Source: Acidimicrobiaceae bacterium
GTDB lineage: Bacteria > Actinomycetota > Acidimicrobiia > Acidimicrobiales > MedAcidi-G1
Assembly: GCA_002699725.1 (NCBI GenBank)
Contig: PACE01000026.1
Location: 11,983-20,611, forward strand
Direction: 5' to 3'
Length of the DNA: 8,629 bases
Under the pieces are notes generated by a model. The model was given only the letters and a program-made list of their open reading frames with translations, did no database searches and was not told where the DNA came from. How positions within the stretch are numbered: the first letter of the stretch is position 1; the number at the start of each line of letters is the position of its first letter. This document shows, piece by piece, positions 1-6,953 of the stretch. The position numbers and the translations under genes were made by a program.

Positions 1-438
1 GTCGGCGAGGCGCTGCGGGCACTCGGCGATTGGACGATCGACGGCCTCGACCTCTCCCCCGAGATGCTCGACGAGGCCCGGGGCAAGACCGCGCAAGACG
101 GCTCGCCCGTCTACCGCGACCTCCACGTCGCCGACCTGACGGCCCCGCTCGAGCACGGCGACGGCGCCTGGGGCTCCATCGTCAGTGCCGGAACCTTTAC
201 CCATGGCCACGTTGGGCCCGATGCCTTCGACGAGCTGTACCGCATTGCCCGAATCGGGGCGCTGTTCGTCGTCGGAATCAACCCGGACCACTTCGAGGGC
301 CAGGGCTACGCCGGCCGCTTCGCTAAGGACGTTGACGCCGGTCGGATCACGGCACCCGACTTCCTCCGCGTGCCGACGTACAGCATCGGCGAACACATCG
401 ACCGGCTCTCGGTCCTGGCGGTCTTTCGGACAGCCTGA
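1..438 (+). CDS. SAM-dependent class I methyltransferase, METTL27/WBSCR27-like (5'-truncated by window edge)
   Basis: The frame is open from the first base, so the N-terminus and SAM-binding motif I lie outside the window; 145 residues remain. The visible part starts at the second Rossmann strand, GLDLSPEMLDEAR (about residues 15-27 of the fragment), where the acidic residue after the strand normally binds the ribose hydroxyls of SAM. This is followed by an ADL motif near residue 44 and SAGTFTHGHVGP (about 62-73), a pattern typical of METTL27-type methyltransferases. The C-terminus is short and ends in a beta strand (LSVLAVFRTA), as usual for the fold. Substrate is unknown. The gene converges on tdh with 23 bp between stop codons, so it is not part of the amine operon. 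The methyltransferase fold is secure; the subfamily is from motif memory. Confidence 0.85.
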   Translation, partial: VGEALRALGDWTIDGLDLSPEMLDEARGKTAQDGSPVYRDLHVADLTAPLEHGDGAWGSIVSAGTFTHGHVGPDAFDELYRIARIGALFVVGINPDHFEGQGYAGRFAKDVDAGRITAPDFLRVPTYSIGEHIDRLSVLAVFRTA

Positions 439-461
439 CCGCCGCATTGCTGGCTGGCCAC

Positions 462-1490
462 TCAGGCCTCGAGGTCGAAGATCACCTTGCTCGCTCGGCC
501 GGTGCGCACGAGATCGAAGGCTTCGTCGAAGTCCTCCAGCGGCAGCACGTGGGAGATGACCGGCGAGACGTCGAGGCCCGAGGTGAGCAGACCGGTTGCC
601 TTGTACCAGGTCTCGAACATCTCTCGGCCGTAGATTCCCTTCACCGTCAGGCCCTTGAAGATCAGCGTGTTCATGTCGACGTCGGGCCGTCGTCCGTAGA
701 GGCCGAGTAGCGCGATGCGCCCCCCGTGGTTGATCACCGAGACCATGTCGTCGAGCGCTGCGGGGTGTCCGGACATCTCCAGACCGACGTCGAATCCTTC
801 ACGCATTCCCAGCTCCGACATCGCCGCCTGCAGGGATTCGGTGCCCGGCTCGACGGCCCGTGATGCACCCATCCGAAGAGCGATGGTGCGTCGTTCCTCG
901 ACGGTGTCGGTGACGACCACATGGCGGGCGCCTGCGACTCGAGCAACGCCGGCGGCCATCTGACCGATCGGACCCGCACCGGTGATCAGCACGTCCTCGC
1001 CCACGAGATCGAACGACAGCGTGGTGTGGACGGCGTTGCCGAGAGGGTCGAGGACGGCAGCGGCGTTGTCCTGGATCTCGTCGGGCACGCGGTAGACGTT
1101 CGATACCGGTATCGCGACGAGATCGGCGAAGCCACCGTTGCGGTGGATCCCGACGCCGATCGTGTTCCGGCACAGATGTTGCCGTCCGGCGCGGCAGTTC
1201 CGGCAGGTCCCGCAGGTCACGTGCCCTTCGCCCGCGACCCGCTCGCCAACGGCGACGCTCTTCACCTGGTCGCCAACCGCGTCGACGACGCCGAAGAATT
1301 CGTGGCCCACCGTCACCGGTGTCACCACCTCGCTCGCCGCCCAATCGTCCCAGTCGAAGATGTGCAGGTCGGTTCCGCAGATCGCTGCCCGCTTGACGGC
1401 GATCGCCACGTCGTTGGGGCCGACGATCGGCTTCGGGCGATCGACGAGCTCGAGCCCCGGCCCTGGACGTGGCTTCACGAGCGCTCTCAT
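462..1490 (-). CDS. tdh: L-threonine 3-dehydrogenase (zinc-dependent, NAD+)
   Basis: Oxidises L-threonine to 2-amino-3-ketobutyrate with NAD+ in the cytosol; Kbl then cleaves the product to glycine and acetyl-CoA. The 342-residue length matches the family (about 341). Medium-chain dehydrogenase features are complete: catalytic zinc ligands Cys38 (ICGTDLHIFDWDDWA) and His63-Glu64 (GHE); structural zinc cysteines 93, 96, 99 and 107; NAD-binding GAGPIG at 171-176; and the TDH-specific segment GIYGREMFETWYK near residues 286-298, which separates it from sorbitol or alcohol dehydrogenases. The ATG overlaps the kbl stop as ATGA and has GGAGT 5 nt upstream inside kbl, so translation is probably coupled. 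It is the last gene of the minus-strand operon. Because the upstream genes handle methylated amines, a related 2-amino-3-hydroxy acid cannot be excluded as substrate. Confidence 0.95.
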   Translation of the reverse strand: MRALVKPRPGPGLELVDRPKPIVGPNDVAIAVKRAAICGTDLHIFDWDDWAASEVVTPVTVGHEFFGVVDAVGDQVKSVAVGERVAGEGHVTCGTCRNCRAGRQHLCRNTIGVGIHRNGGFADLVAIPVSNVYRVPDEIQDNAAAVLDPLGNAVHTTLSFDLVGEDVLITGAGPIGQMAAGVARVAGARHVVVTDTVEERRTIALRMGASRAVEPGTESLQAAMSELGMREGFDVGLEMSGHPAALDDMVSVINHGGRIALLGLYGRRPDVDMNTLIFKGLTVKGIYGREMFETWYKATGLLTSGLDVSPVISHVLPLEDFDEAFDLVRTGRASKVIFDLEA

Positions 1491-2695
1491 CGCGCACTCC
1501 GATCCACCCCGAGGTCGTCGGCGGCCTGCACGAACGCCCCGATCGCCGTGTCGAGCTGTGCGTCGGTGAGTGCCGCGCTCATCTGCGTTCGGATGCGTGC
1601 CTGGCCATGTGGGACGACCGGGTAGGAGAACGGTGTCACGTATACCCCCATCTCCATCAACCGGTCGGCCATGGCCACGGCGATCTTGGCGTCACCGAAC
1701 ATGACGGGGATGATCGGATGGTCGGCGCCGGTCAGCGTGAACCCGGCATCGTTCATCGCGGTACGGAAGCGCGCGGCGTGGCCCATCAGGCGCGTGCGGC
1801 GTTCGTCGCTGGTCCGGGCGATGCGGATCGCCTCGCGGGCACCGCCCACATGGGCCGGCGACAGCGCATTGGAGAAGAGGTACGGCCGGCCCCGCTGCCG
1901 AAGCAGGTCGACGACCGGTTGGCGGGCGGCGACGAATCCGCCCATTGCGCCGCCAAGCGCCTTGCCGAGGGTGCTCGTCACGATGTCGACACGATCGGTG
2001 ACCCCGAAGTGGCTGGGCGTCCCTCGGCCGTCCCGGCCGATCAATCCGGTGGCGTGGCAGTCGTCGACCATGACGAGCGCATCGAAGTCGTCGGCGAGTT
2101 CGCAGATCGGTGCGAGGTCGGCGAGATAGCCGTCCATCGAGAACACGCCATCGGTCACGATCAAGATCGCTCCGCTGCCCTCGGCACGGGCAGCCTGGAG
2201 TTGGGTGCGGAGATCGTCCATGTCGCGAGTGGCGAATCGGTAGCGCCGGGCCTTCGACAATCGCACCCCGTCGATGATCGAGGCGTGGTTGAGGGAGTCG
2301 CTGACGATGGCATCGTCGGCGCCCAACAGTGGCTCGAACACGGCGCCGTTGGCGTCGAAGCAGGCTGCGAAGGTGATCGCCGCGTCGGTCCCGAGGTACG
2401 AGGCGATGTCGCGCTCGAGGAGGCGATGTTCGTCGGTCGTGCCACAGATGAAACGGACCGATGCCATGCCATGGCCGAGGCGATCCATCGAGTCCTTGGC
2501 CGCGGCGATCACCTCGGGGTCGTCGGCGAGGCCGAGGTAGTTGTTCGCACAGAGGTTGATCCGGGTGCCGGCCTCTCCGAGCGAGATCTCGCCGGATTGG
2601 GGCGAGTCGATCTCGTGCTCGTGCTTCCAGAGCCCGTCGGCACGAATGCCGCTCAACGTCTCGTCGAGCCGGTTGTAGAAGGCAGTTCGGTTCAT
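1487..2695 (-). CDS. kbl: Glycine C-acetyltransferase (2-amino-3-ketobutyrate CoA ligase)
   Basis: A PLP-dependent alpha-oxoamine synthase that cleaves 2-amino-3-ketobutyrate with CoA to glycine and acetyl-CoA. At 402 residues it is close to the E. coli enzyme (398). Visible motifs: NLCANNYLGLA (47-57) in the N-terminal region; SLNHASIIDG (134-143), whose His137 stacks on the PLP ring; VDDCHATG (210-217), with the Asp that pairs with the pyridine nitrogen and His214; and STLGKALGGAMGG (241-253), with Lys245 as the Schiff-base lysine. The KBL-type N-terminus and the adjacent tdh distinguish it from 8-amino-7-oxononanoate or 5-aminolevulinate synthase. The start is fixed by AGAAGGA 5 nt upstream of ATG. 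It follows the flavoprotein gene after 66 nt, which contains a tiny ORF ending at this start codon (ATGA). Confidence 0.95.
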   Translation of the reverse strand: MNRTAFYNRLDETLSGIRADGLWKHEHEIDSPQSGEISLGEAGTRINLCANNYLGLADDPEVIAAAKDSMDRLGHGMASVRFICGTTDEHRLLERDIASYLGTDAAITFAACFDANGAVFEPLLGADDAIVSDSLNHASIIDGVRLSKARRYRFATRDMDDLRTQLQAARAEGSGAILIVTDGVFSMDGYLADLAPICELADDFDALVMVDDCHATGLIGRDGRGTPSHFGVTDRVDIVTSTLGKALGGAMGGFVAARQPVVDLLRQRGRPYLFSNALSPAHVGGAREAIRIARTSDERRTRLMGHAARFRTAMNDAGFTLTGADHPIIPVMFGDAKIAVAMADRLMEMGVYVTPFSYPVVPHGQARIRTQMSAALTDAQLDTAIGAFVQAADDLGVDRSAR

Positions 2696-2754
2696 GTCGT
2701 TCCTTCTGGCGCTTGTCGGGCGGGTTCGACGGTTGCACCGAGCGCACTGGTCAT
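2692..2754 (-). other. Possible 20-codon upstream ORF coupled to kbl
   Basis: Between the flavoprotein stop codon and kbl the minus strand has an ATG (2754-2752) opening 20 codons, whose TGA overlaps the kbl ATG as ATGA. It begins MTSALGATVE and ends EGTT; four of 20 residues are threonine, including the last two. An AGGAAGG lies about 12 nt before its ATG, at the end of the flavoprotein gene. It may be a coupling peptide or chance. Conservation of the frame in relatives is unknown to me, so I do not call it a gene. Confidence 0.25.
2701..2707 (-). promoter_or_regulatory. Shine-Dalgarno of kbl
   Basis: The minus strand reads AGAAGGA, 5 nt before the kbl ATG at 2695. It supports that start and lies inside the small upstream ORF, so ribosomes finishing that ORF could restart here. 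Confidence 0.6.
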
Positions 2755-2761
2755 GGGTGGA

Positions 2762-5290
2762 TCATCCCTTCCTCATTCGATCGCCCTCGGGGTCCCAGAG
2801 ACAGCCGTCGACGAGCGTCGCGGCCCTCCGAACCCCGAGGATTTCGATCTCGAACTGCCCGGACGCATCTGCCAGACCCGCCGGTATGTACCCCATCGCG
2901 ACTGACGTCTCCATGTGGTGCGAGTAGCCACCGGAAGTGACCCAACCGACGACCTCGCCGTCGTACCAAATCGGTTCGTCGCCGATGACGTCCGCGCCGG
3001 TACGGCCGACTTCGGTGTCGACGGACCAGGTGAGCAAGCGCCGCTCGGGGCCGGCTTCGTGGGCGGCGACCAATGCGTCGCGGCCGATGAAGTCGCCCTT
3101 GTCGAGCTTCACGAACCGGTCGAGTCCGGCCTCGAAGGGGTCGTAGATCGGCCGATACTCGCGGGCCCAGGTGCCGAATCCCTTGTCGAGTCGAAGTGAA
3201 TTGAGGGCGTGAAGCCCGAAGAGTCGTAGCCCGAGGTCTTCGCCTTCACGGAGCAGTAGGTCGAGGGTGGCACGTTGGCGGCTCGACGACATCCAGAATT
3301 CATAGCCAAGATCGCCCGAGAACGAGACTCGCCCACACCAGGCCGGAATCGGACCCAGGTCGAGCCGGCGGAAGTCCATGAACCGGAACGCCGCGCCGGA
3401 CACGTCGGTGGTGGTGAGCCGTTCGAGGAGGGTGCGCGCCTGCGGCCCGGCGATGGCGAGACCGCACAGATCCCAACCGAGCGTTGCGTACGACACGTCG
3501 GCGGCGACGGGAATTGTCTGGTCGAACCAGCGCTCGTAGTAGCGCGTCGCAATGCCCGACCCGAAGACGACGAACCGTTCGCGATCACCGGTGTTCTGAG
3601 TCGCGCCGCCGGTCGCCGTGGTGCGGGGACCACCCGGTTCACCCGGTGTCGGGCCGAGACAGGCGACCGTGAGGTCGCCGATGAGCTTGCCGTTGTGGTT
3701 GACCATCGGCGCCAAGACCATTCGGCCCGGCGCCGGAACTCGATTGGTGATGATCGAGTCGAGGTAGCTCCGCGCATCCGCGCCGGAAAAGACGAACTTG
3801 GCAAAGCCGGTTGTCTCCATCACCCCGACGCCATTGCGAACGGCGAGGGTCTCCTCGCGCACCGAGTCCCAGGCGTTCGAACGGCCGAACGTGACTTCCT
3901 CGATCGGCTCGAGGCCCGGCTTCTGGAACCACAGAGCGCTTTCGAGTCCGTAGCCATCGGCCCATACGGCGTTCTCCGCCACAAGCCGGTCGTAGATCGG
4001 CGACGTGTCGAGCGGGCGGGCGGCGGGAAGCACCTCGTTGGGGAACTGGATGCGGAACCGACGGCTGTAGTTCTCCTGCACCTTCTCGTTCGTGTATTCG
4101 AGCGTGGCGAAGTCGCCGTAGCGGGCGACGTCCATTCCCCAGATGTCGAAGCCGGGGTCGCCGTCAGTCATCCAGTTGGCGAGCGAAAGACCAACGCCGC
4201 CGCCCTGGCTGAGTCCGGCCATGACGGCACAGGCGCTCCAGAACCCGGGGAGACCACGGACAGGACCGAGCAGTGGGTTGCCGTCAGGAGCGAAGGTGAA
4301 GGGGCCATTGACGACCTGCTTGATGCCGGCATCCTCGAAGACGGGGAAGTGCCGGAATCCCACGTCGAGCGATTCGGCGATCCGGTCGAGATCGGGCGTG
4401 AGGAGCCGCATCCCGAAGTCCCATGGGGTCTCCTCGACCGACCACGGCTTGCCGCCCTGTTCGTAGGTGCCCAACAGCAATCCGCCGCCCTCTTGGCGCA
4501 TGTAGATCTCACCGCCGAAGTCGATGCAGTGCAAGACCTCGCCGTGCTCGGCGTTGTAGTCGGCGATCGTCGGGATGTCCTCGGTGAGCAGATACATGTG
4601 CTCCATGGCCAGCACAGGCAGCTCGACACCGGCCATTCGTCCGACCTCGCGGGCCCACAGCCCACCGGCGTTGACGACGTGTTCGCAGCTGATGGTGCCC
4701 TTTGCCTCGCCGCTGGATGTCTCGATGACCTCGACGTCCCATCCCTCGGCGGTGCGGGTCAGCGAGCGGACCCAACTGTTGCGGTGAATGACAGCACCGT
4801 TGTCTCGGGCGCACTTGGCGTAGGCGTGGGTCACGCCGGACGGGTCGACGTGACCCTCGTGGGCGTCGTACATGGCGCCGACGAAGTACTCCTCCTCGAG
4901 CAGTGGCATGAGTTGTTTCGCCTCGGCGACGCTGATGAGGTCCGTCTCCATCCCGAGGTAGCGGCCACGGGCATGGGCCATTCGCAGCCAGTCCATGCGC
5001 TCGTCGGTGTCGGCGAGCATCAGTCCGCCGGTGAGGTGAATGCCACAGTCCCGCCCGGACAGCGCCTCGATCTCCTTGTACAGCTCGATCGTGTACTGCT
5101 GGAGCTTCGCGACGTTGGGGTCGCCGTTGAGGGTGTGCATACCCCCCGCCGAATGCCAGGTCGAACCGGCGGTGAGCTCGGTTCGTTCGAGCAGGACCAC
5201 GTCGGTCCAGCCGTTCTTGGTCAGGTGGTAGAGCACACTGGCGCCGACGACGCCTCCACCGACGACCACGACTCGTGCCTTGTCTCGCAT
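2762..5290 (-). CDS. FAD-dependent oxidoreductase fused to GcvT-like aminomethyltransferase (dimethylglycine/sarcosine dehydrogenase family)
   Basis: An 842-residue member of the family that oxidatively demethylates N-methylated glycines and related amines, passing the methyl carbon to tetrahydrofolate as methylene-THF. Domains in order: a DAO-type FAD domain (about 5-360) with dinucleotide motif VVGGGVVGAS (9-18) and AGSTWHSAGG (41-50), whose His46 matches the histidine carrying covalent FAD in dimethylglycine dehydrogenase; a short central domain (about 363-420); a GcvT folate domain (about 430-725) with NGKLIGDLTV (533-542), SGDLGYEF (658-665) and ALNSLRLDKGF (695-705); and a GcvT C-terminal barrel (about 730-835, starting KGDFIGRDAL). 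A Gly/Pro/Thr-rich insert at about 546-569 interrupts the GcvT domain. No signal peptide. It starts 27 nt after the mttB-like stop with only a weak Shine-Dalgarno, suggesting reinitiation. The exact amine substrate cannot be read from sequence. Confidence 0.9.
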   Translation of the reverse strand: MRDKARVVVVGGGVVGASVLYHLTKNGWTDVVLLERTELTAGSTWHSAGGMHTLNGDPNVAKLQQYTIELYKEIEALSGRDCGIHLTGGLMLADTDERMDWLRMAHARGRYLGMETDLISVAEAKQLMPLLEEEYFVGAMYDAHEGHVDPSGVTHAYAKCARDNGAVIHRNSWVRSLTRTAEGWDVEVIETSSGEAKGTISCEHVVNAGGLWAREVGRMAGVELPVLAMEHMYLLTEDIPTIADYNAEHGEVLHCIDFGGEIYMRQEGGGLLLGTYEQGGKPWSVEETPWDFGMRLLTPDLDRIAESLDVGFRHFPVFEDAGIKQVVNGPFTFAPDGNPLLGPVRGLPGFWSACAVMAGLSQGGGVGLSLANWMTDGDPGFDIWGMDVARYGDFATLEYTNEKVQENYSRRFRIQFPNEVLPAARPLDTSPIYDRLVAENAVWADGYGLESALWFQKPGLEPIEEVTFGRSNAWDSVREETLAVRNGVGVMETTGFAKFVFSGADARSYLDSIITNRVPAPGRMVLAPMVNHNGKLIGDLTVACLGPTPGEPGGPRTTATGGATQNTGDRERFVVFGSGIATRYYERWFDQTIPVAADVSYATLGWDLCGLAIAGPQARTLLERLTTTDVSGAAFRFMDFRRLDLGPIPAWCGRVSFSGDLGYEFWMSSSRQRATLDLLLREGEDLGLRLFGLHALNSLRLDKGFGTWAREYRPIYDPFEAGLDRFVKLDKGDFIGRDALVAAHEAGPERRLLTWSVDTEVGRTGADVIGDEPIWYDGEVVGWVTSGGYSHHMETSVAMGYIPAGLADASGQFEIEILGVRRAATLVDGCLWDPEGDRMRKG

Positions 5291-5317
5291 CCTGGGTTCT
5301 TCGACGCTTCTCGCGGG

Positions 5318-6859
5318 CTAGAAGTCCGTAGCGACCCCGCCCTCGCCGACTCGACGCTCGACGAAGGTGTTGATCTCTTCGAGCACGGCTTCGTCGATGG
5401 CGGGCTGGCGGTACTCGGCGAGTAGTTGGCTGGCGAGGGCTGCGGTCCTGGTGTCTGCGGTGGGTGAGCCGGCCTCGTGCCAGGACTCGAAGTTGCGCCA
5501 ATCGGACACCATCGGGGCGTAGAACGCATCTCGATAGCGGTCCTGGGTGTGCTGGACACCGAAGAAGTGGCCGCCGGGCCCCACTTCGGCGATCGTCTCG
5601 ATGGCGAGCGTGGCGTCGTCGACGACGAGCGGCTGGAGCCAGGTGGCGACCATGTTGATCAGGTCGGCGTCGAGCACCATCTTCTCGTAGGAGGCGCGTA
5701 GCCCACCTTCGAGCCATCCGGCGCCGTGGAAGATGAGGTTGGCGCCGCCCATGATCGCTCCCCAGAGGGAGAAGACGGACTCGTATCCGGCTTGGGCGTC
5801 CACGGCGTTGGCGGCGTTGACGTTCGAGGAGCGATAGGGGATCCCGTAGCGGCGCGCCAGTTGCCCGCCGAGCATCGCCGCCTGCATGAACTCGGGGGTA
5901 CCGAACGCGGGTGAACCGGACTTCATGTCGACATTCGACGTGAAGCCGCCGTAGAACACGGGTGCGCCGCGTCGCACGACTTGGGCGAGGCAGATGCCGG
6001 CGAGCGCTTCAGCGTTCTGCTGCGCCACCGCACCCGCGATGGTGACCGGCGCCATCGCGCCAGCCAGGGTGAACGGAGTGATGACGGTCGCTTGGTTGCG
6101 GGCCGCGTACTCGATGATGCCGGTGCACATCGGCTCGTCGAGACGCAACGGCGACGACGTGTTGATGACCGAGTACACGATGGTGTTGTCGTCGATCTCG
6201 TCCTCGGTGAGCTGATGGGCGATTCGGAGGATCTCGAGGGCGTCGCGGTTGCGGTCGGCACCGAGGCTGTACGCGTTGACGGCCTTGTCGCTGAGCTTGC
6301 ACAGGTCGGCAATGGCGTGGAGGTGGCGAACCGACGCGTGCACATCGGCAGGTTCGACTGGGTAGCCGGCGTGGACCTGGACTGCGTTGAGGTGCTGGCT
6401 CAGGCGAACGAGGTTCCGGAAGTCCTCGAGGTTGCCGGTGCGCCGCCCACCGGCGGCGTCACTCACATTCGGAGGGCTAGCAACGGCGGTGAACACCACA
6501 TTGTCGCCGCCGATCTGCACGGTGTGAGCGGGGTTGCGTGCGTGGAGCGTGAATTCGGTGGGCGCGGAACCAACGAAGTCCATGACCATCTCGGGGTCGA
6601 AACGCACCCGGTCGTCGGTGATCGAGACCGTGCAGCCAGCGACTTCGAGCAGTGTGCGGGCTTCGGGGAGAAGCACGTCGATCCCGATATCCCGCAGGAT
6701 CGTCAGTGACGCCTCGTGGACCGCTTCGAGTTCGTCGTCGGACACGACCCGGGTGGGTTCCACGACTCGCCGATGCAGCCGAAACGGCGGCTGCTCGATC
6801 GCGCTCGGCCCATCGGCCTGACCGCGCCGTCCCTTGCGGCGCCTCGTAACTTCGGACAT
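5318..6859 (-). CDS. MttB-superfamily methyltransferase (non-pyrrolysine; glycine-betaine-type MtgB relative)
   Basis: A 513-residue protein of the trimethylamine methyltransferase superfamily, whose characterised non-pyrrolysine members (MtgB for glycine betaine, MtpB for proline betaine, MtcB for carnitine) transfer a methyl group from a quaternary amine to a corrinoid protein. Family features: a basic N-terminal tail (RRRKGRRG, 6-13); a helical segment near 40-60; INTSSPLRLDEPM (232-244), TPFTLAGAMAPVT (261-273) and GGFTSNVDMKSGSPAFGTPE (304-323) in the barrel; and DAQAGYES (354-361). There is no in-frame amber codon, so pyrrolysine is not used internally. The ATG at 6859 is chosen because GAGGGAGG lies 7 nt upstream; the frame stays open further but would cross the regulator promoter. 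It is first in the operon and divergent from the IclR gene. No corrinoid protein is nearby. Family assignment is strong; the substrate is unknown. Confidence 0.88.
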   Translation of the reverse strand: MSEVTRRRKGRRGQADGPSAIEQPPFRLHRRVVEPTRVVSDDELEAVHEASLTILRDIGIDVLLPEARTLLEVAGCTVSITDDRVRFDPEMVMDFVGSAPTEFTLHARNPAHTVQIGGDNVVFTAVASPPNVSDAAGGRRTGNLEDFRNLVRLSQHLNAVQVHAGYPVEPADVHASVRHLHAIADLCKLSDKAVNAYSLGADRNRDALEILRIAHQLTEDEIDDNTIVYSVINTSSPLRLDEPMCTGIIEYAARNQATVITPFTLAGAMAPVTIAGAVAQQNAEALAGICLAQVVRRGAPVFYGGFTSNVDMKSGSPAFGTPEFMQAAMLGGQLARRYGIPYRSSNVNAANAVDAQAGYESVFSLWGAIMGGANLIFHGAGWLEGGLRASYEKMVLDADLINMVATWLQPLVVDDATLAIETIAEVGPGGHFFGVQHTQDRYRDAFYAPMVSDWRNFESWHEAGSPTADTRTAALASQLLAEYRQPAIDEAVLEEINTFVERRVGEGGVATDF

Positions 6860-6866
6860 GGCGAAG

Positions 6867-6874
6867 CCTCCCTC
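6867..6874 (-). promoter_or_regulatory. Strong Shine-Dalgarno of the mttB-like gene
   Basis: The minus strand reads GAGGGAGG, 7 nt before the ATG at 6859. This decides the start against the much longer open frame reaching 7138. Confidence 0.75.
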
Positions 6875-6901
6875 TGAGGCCATCGTGGCGAGCGGGCTCC
6901 G

Positions 6902-6931
6902 AGTGCACAAGTACCGTTGTTCATATGGCAA
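6902..6931 (-). promoter_or_regulatory. Candidate promoter of the mttB-like operon
   Basis: On the minus strand TTGCCA (6931-6926, five of six matches to the -35 consensus) is followed after 18 nt by TGCACT (6907-6902), a poor -10. This would give a leader of about 35 nt containing the strong Shine-Dalgarno. The weak -10 would suit an operon needing activation. It overlaps the regulator's -35 and the inverted repeats. Confidence 0.3.
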
Positions 6932-6932
6932 C
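6907..6932. promoter_or_regulatory. Candidate IclR operator (overlapping inverted repeats)
   Basis: Two inverted repeats overlap: ACAA-N6-TTGT (6907-6920) and GTTG-N9-CAAC (6916-6932). They cover the -35 of the iclR promoter and lie between the elements of the candidate operon promoter. The 9-mer CATATGGCA occurs at 6922-6930 and again at 6951-6959, the second copy covering the iclR start codon. A dimeric regulator bound here could control both directions, including its own gene. The role is inferred from symmetry and position only. Confidence 0.35.
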
Positions 6933-6945
6933 GCCTGCCTACGAT
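6917..6945 (+). promoter_or_regulatory. Promoter of the iclR-family gene (probably leaderless transcript)
   Basis: TTGTTC (6917-6922), a 17-bp spacer and TACGAT (6940-6945) make a good housekeeping-sigma promoter. Only 8 nt separate the -10 from the ATG at 6954, and no Shine-Dalgarno is present, so transcription probably starts at or next to the start codon. Leaderless mRNAs are common in actinobacteria. Confidence 0.55.
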
Positions 6946-6953
6946 GTGCGCAT

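Noticed and set aside
439..461. Bidirectional terminator between the methyltransferase and tdh
   Set aside because: The 23-bp gap has no stable hairpin with a T-run on either strand.
1469..2905. 478-codon plus-strand open frame opposite kbl
   Set aside because: Antisense shadow of kbl; composition is typical of a mirrored high-GC reading frame and no family is visible.
3275..5425. 716-codon open frame on the plus strand opposite the flavoprotein gene
   Set aside because: It is antisense to a gene with clear domains, has no recognisable motif, and is explained by high-GC third-position bias.
5318..6859. Pyrrolysine-containing trimethylamine methyltransferase
   Set aside because: No internal amber codon interrupts the frame, so it belongs to the non-pyrrolysine branch.
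6834..6953. Upstream in-frame start for the iclR gene
   Set aside because: It would add 40 residues unlike IclR proteins and run through the promoter; the ATG at 6954 gives the usual length.
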